NCBI GenBank assembly: GCA_027306715.1 | Contig: DAHUZG010000367.1 | Span: 1-10,477 of the forward strand | Source of the DNA: Acidimicrobiaceae bacterium | GTDB taxonomy: Bacteria; Actinomycetota; Acidimicrobiia; Acidimicrobiales; Bog-793 | Direction of reading: 5' to 3' | DNA: 10,477 bases | Part shown: one piece after another, positions 1 to 6,075 of the stretch | Layout of the letters: each line of letters starts with the position of its first letter | How positions within the stretch are numbered: position 1 is the first letter of the stretch | Translations under genes and position numbers: made by a program | Notes under the pieces: model-generated | What the model was told of the DNA's origin: nothing | Database searches by the model: none | Seen by the model: the letters and a program-made list of their open reading frames with translations, nothing else

Positions 1-2294
1 GCGGGAGCCGCCACGTCCAGCCCGGGCGCCTTGCGCTTGGAGAAGGCGATGGCACCCAGCAGCACGACCAGGGAGACGCCGGCGATGACGTAGCGCACGT
101 CGCTGTGGCGCAGGCTGATCACTGCAGGCAGCACGAGCAACGACACGAGGTTCATCACCTTGATCAGCGGGTTCAGCGCCGGTCCGGCGGTGTCCTTGAA
201 CGGGTCGCCGACCGTGTCGCCGATGACGGCGGCCTTGTGCGCCTCGCTGCCCTTGCCGCCCTCGTGGCCGTCTTCGATGTACTTCTTGGCGTTGTCCCAT
301 GCGCCCCCCGAGTTCGAGAGGAAGTTGGCCATCAGCTGGCCTGTGAGGATCGCGGCGACGAGGAAGGCGCCGAGCGCGAGGTAGTTGAGACCGAAGCCGA
401 TGATCACCGGTGCGAGGATCGCCAGCAGCGCCGGCGTGACGAGCTCGCGCTGGGCGGCGCGGGTGCAGATCGAGATCACCCGGCCGTACTCGGGTGTCTC
501 GCTGCCGTCCATGATCCCGGGGTGCTCGCGGAACTGGCGCCGGACCTCCTGCACGACGGTGCCGGCGGAGCGACCGACGGCGCGGATTGCCAGCCCCGAG
601 AACAAAAAGGCAATAGAGCCGCCGATGAGCACGCCGATGAAGGTGACCGGGTTGGCGACGTTGATCTGGGTCGCGGCGTCACGGAAGAGCGCCGAGCCGA
701 TGGCGCGGAGGTTGAGCTGGTTGCCGATCGTCTCGATGTAGGAGGCGAACAGGGCAACCGTCGCCAGCACCGCCGAGGCGATGGCGACCCCCTTGGTGAT
801 CGCCTTGGTGGTGTTGCCGACAGCGTCGAGGCTGACCATCACCCGCTCGGCCTCGCCGCCGAACTCGCCCGCCATCTCGGCGATGCCGGCGGCGTTGTCA
901 GAGACCGGACCGAAGCTGTCTTCGGAGACTACCATCCCGGTCGTCGAGAGCAGGCCCATCCCGATCAGGCTGACCAGGTAGAGCGTGAGCTCGATGTTGC
1001 CGTGGGCGGTGGCGAAGGAGATGATCACCGCCAGGCCGATCGCCAAGGCGATGGCGACGATGGCGAACACCGAGGACTCGAGCCCGCTGGCGAGCCCGGC
1101 CAGCACGGTCGTCGCCGGCCCGGTGCGGGCCGCCTCGGCGATCTCGTGCACAGGCGCCGTCTCCGTCGAGGTGAAGTACTCCGTGATGAGGCTCGCCGCC
1201 TGGCCGAGGGCGACGCCGATCAGCACCGCCCAGAAGACTCTGAGGTCCTTCACGTAGAGCTCGGCCACGAGGAAGGCGGCAACGAGCACGCCGAGCCCGG
1301 CGATGCGGTAGCCGCGATTGATCGCCGTCATGGCGGTGCGGTCACGGGCACGACCGCGCACCGAGAAGATGGCGATGATCGAGGCAAGGATGCCGAACCC
1401 GGCGATGATGAGCGGGAAGACGACCCCCTTGGCGGGGTTGATGCCGGTCGACTTGAAGGCCGAGTAGCCGAGGATGATCGACGAGAGGATCATGATGGCG
1501 TAGGACTCGAAAAGGTCCGCCGCCATCCCGGCGCAGTCGCCGACGTTGTCGCCGACGTTGTCGGCGATCGTCGCCGCGTTGCGCGGGTCATCCTCGGGGA
1601 TGCCGGCCTCGACCTTGCCGACGAGGTCGGCGCCGACGTCGGCGGCCTTGGTGAAGATGCCACCGCCGACACGCATGAACAGCGCCAGCAGCGACCCGCC
1701 GAAGCCGAAGCCGACGAGGATGGCGCTGGCCTCGTTCTGGAAGATGAGCGTCAAGCCTGAGGTGCCGATGAGGCCCAGACCGACGCAGAACAGCCCGGTC
1801 ACGCCTCCGGTGCGGAAGGCGACCTTGAGGGCCCGAGGGAGCGTGCCGTCGAGGGCGGCGGCCGCGGTGCGGACGTTGCCGCGCACCGACAGGCTCATAC
1901 CGACGATCCCGGTCAAGCCCGAGAAGAGGGCCCCGACGAGGAAGGCGAGCGCACGGTAGAGCCCGGACTGGGCGAACGACAGCGCCACGTGGCCGGTCGT
2001 CGTGTCGACGATCTTCGTGGCCGTGAAGAAGACGAGGACCGCCAGCGGGACGACGATGATGCCGATCGCCCGGAACTGGCGCTTCAAGAAGGCCTCAGCA
2101 CCCTCCTGGATCGCCGATGCGATCTGGCGCATGAGCGGGGTGCCCTGGTCGGCAGCGAGCACCTGGCGCGCCAGGGTGATCGCCACGAGCAGCGAGACGA
2201 CGCCGGCGGCGAGAGCGAAATAGAGCCATCCCTTTTCCGCCGAGCCCAGCGTGAACGCCTGGTAGCCGCCCTCGCTGGCGAGGTAGCCGTGCAT
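1..2294 (-). CDS. hppA: Membrane-bound proton-translocating pyrophosphatase (K+-independent type), 3' end cut by window
   Basis: This integral membrane pump hydrolyses pyrophosphate and exports protons across the membrane. I see 764 codons from the ATG; the frame is still open at position 1, shortly after the last membrane segment, so only the extreme C-terminus is missing. The family substrate-site signature is intact: K-A-A-D-V-G-A-D at 216-223, E-A-G-I-P-E-D-D-P-R-N at 229-239, and the NVGDNVGD run at 246-253. The C-terminal signature GDTVGDPFKDTAGPALNPL starts at 692. About 16 hydrophobic segments can be traced, from roughly 22-41 to 727-750, which is normal for the family. G-N-T-T-K-A-I-T at 493-500 has Lys497 and Thr500, the pair known from K+-independent enzymes; K+-dependent ones have Ala and Gly there. 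The ATG is supported by a GGAGGGA site nine bases upstream. The soluble pyrophosphatase gene lies 199 bases upstream on the same strand. Family assignment is secure; proton rather than sodium transport is inferred from subtype. Confidence 0.97.
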   Translation of the reverse strand, partial: MHGYLASEGGYQAFTLGSAEKGWLYFALAAGVVSLLVAITLARQVLAADQGTPLMRQIASAIQEGAEAFLKRQFRAIGIIVVPLAVLVFFTATKIVDTTTGHVALSFAQSGLYRALAFLVGALFSGLTGIVGMSLSVRGNVRTAAAALDGTLPRALKVAFRTGGVTGLFCVGLGLIGTSGLTLIFQNEASAILVGFGFGGSLLALFMRVGGGIFTKAADVGADLVGKVEAGIPEDDPRNAATIADNVGDNVGDCAGMAADLFESYAIMILSSIILGYSAFKSTGINPAKGVVFPLIIAGFGILASIIAIFSVRGRARDRTAMTAINRGYRIAGLGVLVAAFLVAELYVKDLRVFWAVLIGVALGQAASLITEYFTSTETAPVHEIAEAARTGPATTVLAGLASGLESSVFAIVAIALAIGLAVIISFATAHGNIELTLYLVSLIGMGLLSTTGMVVSEDSFGPVSDNAAGIAEMAGEFGGEAERVMVSLDAVGNTTKAITKGVAIASAVLATVALFASYIETIGNQLNLRAIGSALFRDAATQINVANPVTFIGVLIGGSIAFLFSGLAIRAVGRSAGTVVQEVRRQFREHPGIMDGSETPEYGRVISICTRAAQRELVTPALLAILAPVIIGFGLNYLALGAFLVAAILTGQLMANFLSNSGGAWDNAKKYIEDGHEGGKGSEAHKAAVIGDTVGDPFKDTAGPALNPLIKVMNLVSLLVLPAVISLRHSDVRYVIAGVSLVVLLGAIAFSKRKAPGLDVAAP

Positions 2295-2303
2295 CCGTCG
2301 TCG

Positions 2304-2310
2304 TCCCTCC
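2304..2310 (-). promoter_or_regulatory. Ribosome binding site of hppA
   Basis: On the minus strand GGAGGGA lies nine bases before the ATG at 2294. It is a strong match to the Shine-Dalgarno consensus and fixes the hppA start. Most genes to the right in this window lack such a site. Confidence 0.8.
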
Positions 2311-2374
2311 GTACCTGGTAGATGGTGGCCCCGCCGGGGCGCGGCACACGACGGCCGTCCCCCGGAGGCGAGTC

Positions 2375-2380
2375 ACCCTA
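2375..2380 (-). promoter_or_regulatory. Candidate -10 box of an hppA promoter
   Basis: TAGGGT on the minus strand fits the actinobacterial TANNNT -10 pattern. It lies in the 199-base gap between ppa and hppA and would give a 5' leader of roughly 75 bases containing the Shine-Dalgarno site. There is no convincing -35 (TTCCAG at 18 bases is poor). A small inverted repeat, GCCCC/GGGGC at 2328-2340, sits in the predicted leader. The gap is the longest in the window, so a separate hppA promoter is reasonable but unproven. Confidence 0.35.
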
Positions 2381-2424
2381 GCTCCACCGGGCCCGCTGCT
2401 GGAAGTTCGACGGCGGCCCTCGAC

Positions 2425-2447
2425 CGCTGCGACACTCTGGCGCAGCG
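2425..2447 (-). terminator. Possible stem-loop terminator after ppa
   Basis: CGCTGCG (2425-2431) and CGCAGCG (2441-2447) form a perfect 7-bp stem with a 9-base loop, 47 bases beyond the ppa stop and upstream of the candidate hppA promoter. There is no T-run after it on the minus strand. It would therefore be a U-less terminator, of a kind proposed for high-GC actinobacteria, or simply an mRNA 3'-end structure. Confidence 0.3.
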
Positions 2448-2493
2448 CGGGGGCCGAGCGGCGCTCCGGCGGCAGCGCCCCGAAGCCCCCGGC

Positions 2494-2997
2494 TCAGCCG
2501 CCGCGCCTGCGTGCGGCCTCGATCTCCTGCCATGCGGCGTCGCGCTCGTGCCAGGAGACCTCGCCGACGTGCTTTCCGGGCTCGAGCGCCTTGTACTCCT
2601 GGAAGAAGTGCTGGATCTCGCCGCGCCGGTAGGGAGGCAGATCGGCGAGGTCCTGCAGGTGGTCGTAGCGAGGGTCTCCCTCGGGCACGCAGATCACCTT
2701 GGCGTCAGGGCCCTCCTCGTCGGTCATCTCGAAGAGCGCGATCGGGCGGCAGCAGACGAGGCAGCCGGGAAAGGTCGGCTCGTCGAGCAGCACGAGCGCG
2801 TCGAGCGGGTCGCCGTCGCGCCCGAGGGTGCCTTCGATGAAGCCGTAGTCGGCCGGGTAGACCGTCGAGGTGAACAGCGTCCGGTCGAGCCGCATCCTGC
2901 CGCTTGCATGGTCGAGCTCGTACTTGTTCCTCTGGCCTGTCGGGATCTCGACGAGGACGTCGAAATAGCCGACGGCGCCGCCCGGGTGCTCGTGCAC
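2494..2997 (-). CDS. ppa: Soluble inorganic pyrophosphatase (family I)
   Basis: This cytoplasmic enzyme hydrolyses pyrophosphate to two phosphates and so pulls biosynthetic reactions forward. The product is 167 residues, the usual size for bacterial family I. All active-site positions known from the E. coli enzyme have visible counterparts: Glu17, Lys25 and Glu27 (V-E-I-P then R-N-K-Y-E), Arg39, Tyr51 in Y-P-A-D-Y-G-F-I-E, the metal-binding Asp61/Asp63/Asp66 of D-G-D-P-L-D, Asp93/Asp98/Lys100, and Tyr135-Lys136. I chose the GTG at 2997 because GGGAGGA sits seven bases upstream and the conserved domain begins about ten residues later. An in-frame ATG at 3087 would add 30 Arg/Gly-rich residues unlike the family and has no ribosome site. 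It follows the phosphatase gene by 79 bases and precedes hppA, a second and unrelated pyrophosphate-hydrolysing enzyme. It is probably in the same transcript as holA and the phosphatase, but this is inferred from spacing. Confidence 0.96.
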   Translation of the reverse strand: MHEHPGGAVGYFDVLVEIPTGQRNKYELDHASGRMRLDRTLFTSTVYPADYGFIEGTLGRDGDPLDALVLLDEPTFPGCLVCCRPIALFEMTDEEGPDAKVICVPEGDPRYDHLQDLADLPPYRRGEIQHFFQEYKALEPGKHVGEVSWHERDAAWQEIEAARRRGG

Positions 2998-3004
2998 TGC
3001 CTCG

Positions 3005-3011
3005 TCCTCCC
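3005..3011 (-). promoter_or_regulatory. Ribosome binding site deciding the ppa start
   Basis: GGGAGGA on the minus strand, seven bases before GTG at 2997. This site selects the GTG over the in-frame ATG at 3087, which would overlap the preceding gene and lacks a Shine-Dalgarno sequence. Confidence 0.75.
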
Positions 3012-3076
3012 GTTCAGGGCCGCCTCGGCGCCTGCTGCCTCGGTCCCGCCGCGACCCGGACCCCCGGCCTCGAATC

Positions 3077-4021
3077 TCACCTGCCATTGTGCCCGGCGGC
3101 GGCGTGGGCGTCGGCGGCAGCAGCGGCGGCGGCGAGCAGGCCGGCGAGCGGCTCGGCGAGCCCCGGTCGGCTGACGACAAGGGTCGGGCCGCCGGGAGGC
3201 AGGCCCTCTATCGCCCGGGAGGCCGCACCGGCCTCGACAGCGATGAGCAGACCCGCCGCCAGGTCCCACGGGTTGAGGCCCGCCTCGTAGTAGCCGTCGA
3301 CACGGCCGGCAGCTACCGAGCAGAGATCGAGCGAGGCAGCACCGGCACGTCGGATGTCACGCACCGCCGGCAGCACGTGCGCGAGGAGCCCGGCCTGAGC
3401 ACGTCGGGCGCTGCTGGCATAGCCGAACCCGGTGGCGACGAGGGCCTGCCCGAGCTCGAGCGGCCCCGGGTCGACCCGCAGGCGGCGGCCGTCGTGGGTG
3501 GCCCCACCACCGAGGCTGGCGGCGAAGGTCTCGCCGGCGACCGGGGCGTGAACCGCGCCGGCGAGAAGGCGTCCGGCGCCGCCCAGCAGCGCCGCCAGCG
3601 GTGCCGGCCTGGGCGGTCCGTCGGGCCCGGCTCGCTCGGCGACGGCGACCGACACGGCCCAAGCCGGAAAGTCGTAGACGAAGTTGGTCGTGCCGTCGAT
3701 CGGGTCGATGAGCCAGACGAGCGAGGAGCTGCCAGGGGACTCGCCGCCCTCCTCGCCGAGCACGCCGTCGTCAGGCCGCGTCGCCGCCAGGCGGGAGCGG
3801 ATCAGCTGCTCGGCAGCCCGGTCGGCGTCGGTGGCGAGATCGGTGCCCGACGACTTGGTGCGAAGCCCCGAGCGACGTCCGGCGCCGCCGCTCCGGCGGG
3901 CGGCGAGCGCCAGCTGGCCGGCTTCCTCGGCGAGGTCGACGGCGAGGTGTCTGAGCTCGCCGGCAAGGCCGTCGCCACCGGGACGCCCGCGCCCGCTGCT
4001 GCGTGCGTCCCCGGTGCTCAC
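3077..4021 (-). CDS. Inositol monophosphatase family protein
   Basis: This is a metal-dependent phosphatase of the inositol monophosphatase (SuhB/IMPase) superfamily, 314 residues from GTG at 4021. The family's three metal-site motifs are complete: G-E-E at 89-91, W-L-I-D-P-I-D-G-T-T-N-F from 103 (metal ligands Asp106 and Asp109), and N-P-W-D-L-A-A-G with Asp253. The D-L-A-T-D-A-D segment near 61-67 also fits. Members dephosphorylate myo-inositol-1-phosphate, but close relatives act on histidinol phosphate, PAP or sugar bisphosphates. The motifs do not separate these, so I give no symbol. In actinobacteria inositol is needed for phosphatidylinositol and mycothiol, which makes inositol phosphate a plausible substrate (inference). 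The GTG shares four bases (GTGA) with the holA stop, and a very strong hairpin lies just before it, so translation probably depends on ribosomes arriving from holA. The last ~20 residues are an Ala-rich tail with seven consecutive Ala. The open frame that continues upstream to 4663 is a shadow of holA. Confidence 0.93.
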   Translation of the reverse strand: MSTGDARSSGRGRPGGDGLAGELRHLAVDLAEEAGQLALAARRSGGAGRRSGLRTKSSGTDLATDADRAAEQLIRSRLAATRPDDGVLGEEGGESPGSSSLVWLIDPIDGTTNFVYDFPAWAVSVAVAERAGPDGPPRPAPLAALLGGAGRLLAGAVHAPVAGETFAASLGGGATHDGRRLRVDPGPLELGQALVATGFGYASSARRAQAGLLAHVLPAVRDIRRAGAASLDLCSVAAGRVDGYYEAGLNPWDLAAGLLIAVEAGAASRAIEGLPPGGPTLVVSRPGLAEPLAGLLAAAAAAADAHAAAGHNGR

Positions 4022-5082
4022 CTCGCCGCTCGGGCCGGTCGCCGGCGGGCGCCGGCGACCGGCCCGGCAGCGGTTGTGGCGGCGATGCCGGCCCGGCGGC
4101 GATTCTGGCGGGTGAGGCGAGCGACGAGGATCTCGAGCACAACCTCGCCGGGCAATCCGGAGACGCCGCGCAGGTCGAGGTCGGCACGGGCGACGAGGCT
4201 GACGGCATCGACGAGCCCGCCGTAGCCGAGACGGCGACTCTGGGCGAGAGCCTTCTTGGCGGGGAAGGGGCGTAGCCCGGTCAGGGAGGCGGCAGCCGCC
4301 TCGTCGAGGTCCTCCACGCCGTCGAGGCGCAACATCGCCGCGTAGTGACGGTGCAGTCCCGCCAGGACCTGGATCGGTTGGCGCTCGCCGGCGGCGAGCA
4401 GGCGGTGCAGCACGCCGATCGCCGCAGTGCTGTCGCCGCTGTCGATGGCATCGGTGAGATCCCACGGCGCGGCTGCCCCCTTGGTCCCGAGGAACGGCTC
4501 GAGGTCGTCGAGGCGGACGCGGGCGCGCTCGCCGTAAGCAGCGACGAGGTTGGCGAGGGTGCCGTCGAGGCGGCCGAGGTCCTCGCCGAGGTGCTCGGCG
4601 AGCCGTGACGCGGCCGCCGGGTCGAGGTGAAGCCCCGAGGAGGCGATCCGATCGGAGATCCACTGCGAGCGCGCCCGACCGCTGCCTGGCGAGACGTCGA
4701 GGAGCCGCCCGACCTTCTTGACCGCTGTGAGCAGCGCCGCGGCCACCGAGCGGCGCGAGCCGCTCGGTGAGGTGAGCACGGCGGCGAGCACGAGAACCGT
4801 CGTCTCGAGCGGCTCGGCGAGGTAGGCGGCCAGTGCCTTGGCCTGTGCAGCGTCGAGCAGGGCGGCGTCGCGGACGACGACGACGCGCCGCCCGGAGAAC
4901 ATCGGAGGGGTCGTGCAGGCGTCGAGCACCGCCCCGATGGCGAGCGGCTCGTCTCGGGAGCTGACTCCGTGCTCCTCGACGACGGCATCGTCGGCCACCT
5001 CGGCGAGGAGCGCGCTCAGCGCTTGGCTGACGAGCCCGGCGTCGTCGCCGCTCACGAGGTAGACGGGTGCGGGCGAGCTCAT
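4018..5082 (-). CDS. holA: DNA polymerase III delta subunit
   Basis: HolA is the clamp-loader subunit that opens the beta sliding clamp during replication. The 354-residue product matches the family's usual size (about 320-350) and layout: an N-terminal P-V-Y-L-V-S-G-D-D start typical of delta, the V-V-V-V-R-D-A-A-L-L strand near 67-76, a run of acidic and leucine-rich helices with W-I-S-D-R-I at 141-146, and the C-terminal collar helices with P-I-Q-V-L-A-G-L-H-R at 236-245 and a D-L-D-L-R segment at 301-305. Residues ~326-354 are an Arg/Ala-rich tail, encoded by a long inverted repeat. The ATG has no Shine-Dalgarno; CATGAT six bases upstream hints at a leaderless start. It overlaps the next gene by four bases. 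In many bacteria holA sits next to comEC and rpsT; neither is here. Recognition rests on overall pattern rather than one catalytic motif, since delta has no catalytic site. Confidence 0.9.
   Translation of the reverse strand: MSSPAPVYLVSGDDAGLVSQALSALLAEVADDAVVEEHGVSSRDEPLAIGAVLDACTTPPMFSGRRVVVVRDAALLDAAQAKALAAYLAEPLETTVLVLAAVLTSPSGSRRSVAAALLTAVKKVGRLLDVSPGSGRARSQWISDRIASSGLHLDPAAASRLAEHLGEDLGRLDGTLANLVAAYGERARVRLDDLEPFLGTKGAAAPWDLTDAIDSGDSTAAIGVLHRLLAAGERQPIQVLAGLHRHYAAMLRLDGVEDLDEAAAASLTGLRPFPAKKALAQSRRLGYGGLVDAVSLVARADLDLRGVSGLPGEVVLEILVARLTRQNRRRAGIAATTAAGPVAGARRRPARAAR
4026..4073 (-). repeat. Long inverted repeat/hairpin at the holA-phosphatase junction
   Basis: Positions 4031-4046 (CGGGCCGGTCGCCGGC) are perfectly complementary to 4051-4066 with a 4-base loop. 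After a 2-base bulge (4067-4068) the stem continues for five more pairs, 4026-4030 with 4069-4073. All bases are coding: they specify the Arg/Ala-rich end of HolA. The stem ends four bases before the GTG of the phosphatase gene and includes the only purine-rich stretch (AGCGG) that could serve as its ribosome site. It could hold that start closed until a translating ribosome reaches the holA stop and melts it. The structure is directly visible; the regulatory role is inferred. Confidence 0.75.
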
Positions 5083-5088
5083 CGACGC

Positions 5089-5094
5089 ATCATG
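5089..5094 (-). promoter_or_regulatory. Weak -10-like hexamer directly before holA
   Basis: CATGAT lies six bases before the holA ATG, the distance expected if transcription began at the start codon. It keeps the A at position 2 and T at position 6 of the -10 consensus but not the first T, and no -35 is well placed. The absence of any Shine-Dalgarno site and the 88-base gap after the folP-like gene are the main support. Confidence 0.25.
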
Positions 5095-5127
5095 GCGCGG
5101 GGTGGGCCGCTGGCCGTGGCAACGGAG

Positions 5128-5145
5128 CGGCGACTCCGGTCGCCG
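5128..5145 (-). terminator. Hairpin between the folP-like gene and holA, possible terminator
   Basis: CGGCGAC (5128-5134) and GTCGCCG (5139-5145) form a perfect 7-bp stem; on the transcribed strand the tetraloop is CGGA. It begins 26 bases after the folP-like stop. No T-run follows, only CTCCGTTGCC. It may end or pause the upstream transcript, or may be an unrelated GC-rich structure. It shares a 13-base string with the hairpin at the end of holA. Confidence 0.3.
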
Positions 5146-5170
5146 GCGCGTCGGGCGTGCCGCCGCCTCC

Positions 5171-6046
5171 TCACGCCGCTGAAGGTTCGATCACTGCGGC
5201 GAGGGTGTCGACGACGCGGCGGGTGCCGGCGACGTCATGGACGCGCACGATCCGACAGCCGCCGAGGACGCCGATCGCGGCCGCGGCCAGCGACGCCTCC
5301 CGTCGCTCGGAGAGATCGAGGTCGAGCAGCGTGCCGAGAAACGTCTTGTTCGAGGCCGACAGCAAGAGCGGCTGGCCGAGGGCGGCGAGGCGGTCAGAGG
5401 CGCGCAGCAGCTCGAGGGACTGGTGCGCCGTCTTGCCGAGATCGAGGCCGGCGTCGACGACGACGCCTGCCCGCTCCACCCCGCCGGCGACGGCGCGCTC
5501 GACGCGGTCAGCGAGGAAGCTCGACACCGCGGAGACGACGTCACCTCCCTCGTACACCGGATCGGGATCAGGCACCCGGGGCGCCAGGCGGATGTGGGTG
5601 GCGACCACCGATGCGCCCGCGGCGGCGGCCACCGAGAGGTAGCGCGGGTCGGCGAAGCCGCTGATGTCGTTGCCGAGAACGGCTCCCACCGCGAAACACG
5701 CCTCGGCCACCCCGGCACGCCAGGTGTCCACCGACACCGGTAGGCCGAAGCGCTCGACGAGGGCGGCGACGGCCGGGACGACGCGCTCGAGCTCCTCGGC
5801 CTCGCCGACCTCTGGGCCGGGTCCCGCCTTCACCCCGCCGACGTCGAGCAGGTCGGCACCGGCGCTCACGAGCTCCTCGGCGCGGCGCAAGAAGCCGTCA
5901 CCGGCGAAATAGGCACCGCGGTCGTAGAACGAGTCCGGCGTCCGGTTGAGTATCCCCATCACGAGGGCACGGCTCGTGCAGTCGTAGCGGCGCCGGCCGA
6001 GGCGCAGCTCGATCGCCCGGGTCTGAGCTCGAGTGGAAGGCGGCAA
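5171..6046 (-). CDS. folP2: Dihydropteroate synthase homologue of the FolP2 type
   Basis: This 291-residue TIM-barrel protein of the dihydropteroate synthase family resembles mycobacterial FolP2 more than the folate enzyme FolP1. Conserved parts: M-G-I-L-N-R-T-P-D-S-F at 30-40, S-V-D-T-W at 105-109, N-D at 126-127, G-K at 204-205, and R-V-H-D-V at 268-272. Departures: the pABA/sulfonamide loop, E-S-T-R-P-G in canonical enzymes, is V-K-A-G-P-G (72-77); the later S-R-K is S-N-K (232-234); and D-P-G-I-G-F-G-K is D-A-G-L-D-L-G-K (198-205). As I recall, M. tuberculosis FolP2 (Rv1207) shares the V-K-A-G-P-G and S-N-K features and has not shown dihydropteroate synthase activity. Pterin contacts look mostly kept, pABA contacts lost, so folate synthesis is doubtful. 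The start is TTG at 6046, 29 bases after the thioredoxin gene, with no Shine-Dalgarno; no ATG or GTG lies between the preceding stop and this TTG, and the next in-frame starts (29-30) fall inside the first motif. The close spacing suggests cotranscription with the thioredoxin gene. Confidence 0.88.
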   Translation of the reverse strand: MPPSTRAQTRAIELRLGRRRYDCTSRALVMGILNRTPDSFYDRGAYFAGDGFLRRAEELVSAGADLLDVGGVKAGPGPEVGEAEELERVVPAVAALVERFGLPVSVDTWRAGVAEACFAVGAVLGNDISGFADPRYLSVAAAAGASVVATHIRLAPRVPDPDPVYEGGDVVSAVSSFLADRVERAVAGGVERAGVVVDAGLDLGKTAHQSLELLRASDRLAALGQPLLLSASNKTFLGTLLDLDLSERREASLAAAAIGVLGGCRIVRVHDVAGTRRVVDTLAAVIEPSAA

Positions 6047-6075
6047 GGCGGCGGCGGGGCCGGCTGCAGGAGTGC

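Noticed and set aside
105..1760. A 551-codon open frame on the plus strand opposite hppA
   Set aside because: The translation is charged, repetitive and unlike any family, while the minus strand encodes a complete membrane pyrophosphatase. Codon bias to G/C at third positions leaves antisense frames open.
2998..3087. Alternative ATG start of ppa at 3087
   Set aside because: It would add 30 Arg/Gly-rich residues not seen in the family and has no Shine-Dalgarno, whereas the GTG at 2997 has a strong one.
2548..4225. Plus-strand frames opposite ppa and the phosphatase gene
   Set aside because: No domain, no plausible ribosome site, and both minus-strand genes keep all catalytic motifs.
4022..4663. 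N-terminal extension of the phosphatase frame into holA
   Set aside because: The extension is an Arg/Pro-rich shadow of holA. The family domain begins after the GTG at 4021, which overlaps the holA stop in the usual coupled fashion.
5079..5093. Tiny M-M-R-R open frame ending in an ATGA overlap with holA
   Set aside because: Four codons, no ribosome site, and easily explained by chance; noted only because it touches the holA ATG.
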